A stretch of DNA of 23,439 bases, from positions 1-23,439 of the forward strand of contig DAITAC010000067.1 of the NCBI GenBank assembly GCA_036824465.1, read 5' to 3'. Within the stretch, counting starts at the first letter, position 1. Every line of letters begins with the position of its first letter. Shown here piece after piece: positions 21,831-23,439 of the stretch. The position numbers were made by a program, and so were the translations under genes. Origin of the DNA: JAKOQB01 sp036824465. Lineage in GTDB: Bacteria; Pseudomonadota; Gammaproteobacteria; Burkholderiales; Burkholderiaceae_F. The notes beneath the pieces are model-generated. The model made no database searches. It saw only the letters and a program-made list of their open reading frames with translations, and had not been told where the DNA came from.

Positions 21831-22574
21831 ATGATCCACATTGCAGCGAAAGTGCTTCTTGGGCCGATGATCTACGCGCAGGCACAACGTGTCCGCGCGA
21901 CTGCGCTCGAACTGCCCGAACCCCCGGGTCCGCGCGAAGGAGTGGCTGGAGCAGGCGACGTCGTATTGCGGTTGCTCGTCACCGGCGATTCCAGCGCGGC
22001 CGGCGTCGGCGCGCGCACGCAGGACGAGGCGCTCGCGCTGCCGCTCGCAATTGAACTTGCGCAACGCTTGGGTGGCGCGGTGCGCTGGCAACTGATCGCC
22101 GAGAGCGGGTTGACCTCGGAAGGGGTGCTGCACAAGCTGATGCACGGCCATGTTCATCCGGCTGACGTTGCAGTGGTTGTGGTCGGCGTCAACGACATCA
22201 CAAAGGAAGTCCCGCTGCAGCAGGCGTTGCGCAAGCGCGGGGAGATCGCGGCGTGGTTGCGTACGCATGCGCACGTCCGCCACGTCGTGATCCCGGCGAT
22301 GCCGGACATGGATCGGTTTCCGGCGCTGCCACAGCCGCTCGCGTGGCTCGCCGGGAAACTCGCGCGTCGCAACAATGAGGCGCAGGCGCGCTGGGCGGCG
22401 AATCGGGCCGGACTGTCGCATGCGGCGATGGATGGAGCCACGCACCGATCGTTGTTCGCCGAGGATGGTTTTCACCCGGCGCCGGCGCTGTACGCGCGTG
22501 TGCGCGAGCGGCTAGCGGCACACATCGAAGACATCGTGCGCGCGTCAGACTTTGCGGGCGCCGATGTCCGCTGA
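21831..22574 (+). CDS. SGNH/GDSL hydrolase family protein
   Basis: A 247-residue predicted esterase or lipase. The SGNH blocks are visible: GDSS (52-55, nucleophile Ser54), ESG (91-93), GVND (119-122, Asn121) and EDGFHP (211-216, Asp212 and His215). There is no convincing signal peptide, only a mildly hydrophobic start (MIHIAAKVLLGPMIYAQAQR), so a cytoplasmic or membrane-associated enzyme is likely. Relatives are often annotated as GDSL-type esterase/lipase. In this cluster it may liberate fatty acids from esters before activation, which is inference. It begins 49 bases after the thioesterase stop, and a decayed gene follows directly. Confidence 0.88.
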   Translation: MIHIAAKVLLGPMIYAQAQRVRATALELPEPPGPREGVAGAGDVVLRLLVTGDSSAAGVGARTQDEALALPLAIELAQRLGGAVRWQLIAESGLTSEGVLHKLMHGHVHPADVAVVVVGVNDITKEVPLQQALRKRGEIAAWLRTHAHVRHVVIPAMPDMDRFPALPQPLAWLAGKLARRNNEAQARWAANRAGLSHAAMDGATHRSLFAEDGFHPAPALYARVRERLAAHIEDIVRASDFAGADVR

Positions 22575-22936
22575 CGCCAAACTCGCTGCAGTTCCGGTAC
22601 GCGGCGCTGCCGTCGCTCGCCGGTCCGACGCCGAGTTTGACGACGTGCTGTGCGAAAACGTGATCATGCATCTGCCGCGCCGTGAGATCGCTGCGGTTGC
22701 AAGAAACCTCGCGCGCATCACCCGTCCCCGGGGGAACGCTGTACCTGAGCTGGCGCGTCACCGAGACGACCGACCGTGCCGACCAGGTCGATGCCAGCGG
22801 GCGGCGCTACGCTTGCTTTCCTGCGGCGCTGGTGACCGATGCGCTGAATGGAATGCGGATCGTCCGCCTCGAACAGCGTACAAGTCGGTCATCGGGCAAA
22901 CCCATCGCGATCACGGTCGCGCGAGAGAACAACTGA
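22575..22936 (+). pseudogene. Remnant of a class I SAM-dependent methyltransferase
   Basis: Three frames hold successive pieces of one protein: LQFRYAALPSLAG (about 22586-22624), DAEFDDVLCENVIMHLPRRE up to ARITRP, then GGTLYLSWRVTETTDRADQV to the stop at 22936. The pieces match the C-terminal half of small SAM methyltransferases. The second shift lies in CCCCGGGGG (22726-22734), where removing one base restores ITRPGGTLYLSW. The first is near 22620-22630. The SAM-binding N-terminal half is absent. It is a truncated, frameshifted gene, unless the homopolymer shift is a sequencing error, and even then the N-terminus is missing. Confidence 0.65.
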
Positions 22937-22948
22937 AAAGGAGCACTC

Positions 22949-23439
22949 ATGAGCCTGAAGGGAAAGACCATATTCATCAGCGGCGCATCGCGCGGCATTG
23001 GACTCGCCATTGCGAATCGTTGCGCAGTCGATGGCGCCAACGTGGCGATCGCCGCCAAGACCACCGAGCCGAATCCCAAGCTGCCGGGAACGATCTACAC
23101 CGCGGCGAGGGAAATCGTGGCGGCCGGTGGCCAATGCCTGCCACTGCAAGTCGACATCCGCGATGAGGCGCAGGTCGTCGATGCGGCGAAGAAGACCGCG
23201 GAGAAGTTTGGCGGTATCGACATCGTGATCAACAACGCGAGCGCGATCAACCTGACCGGCACCGAGTCGACGCCGATCAAGCGCTTCGACCTGATGTTTG
23301 GCGTCAACGTGCGCGGCACCTTTCTCGTCACACAGGCGTGCCTGCCATACCTGAAGCAAGCCGGGGAGCGCAAGCGCAACCCGCACGTGCTGACGCTGTC
23401 GCCGCCGCTGAACATGCAACCGCGCTGGTTTGCGCCGCA
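22949..23439 (+). CDS. Short-chain dehydrogenase/reductase, HSDL2-like, C-terminus beyond window
   Basis: The first 163 codons of an NAD(P)-dependent SDR; the frame is open at the right edge. The cofactor motif is SGASRGIG (11-18), NNAS is at 95-98, and Ser151 in LSPPLN is the expected catalytic serine; the YxxxK part lies outside. The stretch AAKTTEPNPKLPGTIYTAA (35-53) is specific to the hydroxysteroid dehydrogenase-like 2 group, a peroxisomal or mitochondrial protein tied to fatty-acid metabolism in animals. AAAAGGAG lies five bases before the ATG and overlaps the stop of the decayed methyltransferase. Position at the end of the beta-oxidation cluster fits an acyl-CoA role, but the substrate is unknown. 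Confidence 0.9.
   Translation, partial: MSLKGKTIFISGASRGIGLAIANRCAVDGANVAIAAKTTEPNPKLPGTIYTAAREIVAAGGQCLPLQVDIRDEAQVVDAAKKTAEKFGGIDIVINNASAINLTGTESTPIKRFDLMFGVNVRGTFLVTQACLPYLKQAGERKRNPHVLTLSPPLNMQPRWFAP

Noticed and set aside
1..23439. CRISPR array, integrase, transposase, tRNA, toxin-antitoxin or phage-defence genes
   Set aside because: Looked for and not seen; the repeats found are single inverted elements without regular spacers.

Overview
The window is GC-rich, gene-dense chromosomal DNA. Its protein families, GTG starts and GC-biased codon use fit a betaproteobacterium, probably Burkholderiales or a relative; that placement is inferred from protein resemblance and not from a marker gene. 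I see no rRNA, tRNA, CRISPR array, transposase, phage gene or replication origin.

Left part (1-6192), all on the minus strand. It holds a processive family-2 glycosyltransferase translationally coupled to an outer-membrane beta-barrel protein that runs off the left edge. Next is a two-gene mtnA/class II aldolase operon that looks like the core of a methylthio-nucleoside salvage route (DHAP shunt type). Then come a small OmpA/OmpW-like barrel, an EamA/DMT transporter and a DksA/TraR zinc-finger protein.

Centre (6396-13306). A 920-residue fusion of an NDP-forming acyl-CoA synthetase with a GNAT acetyltransferase (Pat/PatZ type) is followed by a TraB/GumN protein coupled to a PdeM-like phosphoesterase. 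These converge on a minus-strand doxX/extradiol dioxygenase pair, which is divergent from a LysR regulator.

Right part (13419-23439), all on the plus strand, is a fatty-acid or acyl-CoA degradation island. It begins with a TetR repressor preceded by a near-perfect palindromic operator. Then follow a DmdC-type acyl-CoA dehydrogenase, a FadN-type 3-hydroxyacyl-CoA dehydrogenase/enoyl-CoA hydratase, a thiolase, an NTF2-like protein, an ECI2-type enoyl-CoA isomerase, a PaaI-type hotdog thioesterase and an SGNH hydrolase. A decayed methyltransferase and the start of an HSDL2-type short-chain dehydrogenase, cut by the right edge, complete it. Together these cover the oxidation, hydration, second oxidation and thiolysis steps, isomerisation of unsaturated intermediates and CoA release, probably under the TetR protein.

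The least explained structure is intergenic. It includes a 27-bp inverted repeat whose loop holds the fadN-type stop codon, a G-rich hairpin next to it, a CAGAGAAC-type imperfect palindrome before fadN, and two GTCGGxAG inverted elements about 10 kb apart. Every non-coding gap is shorter than 300 bases.
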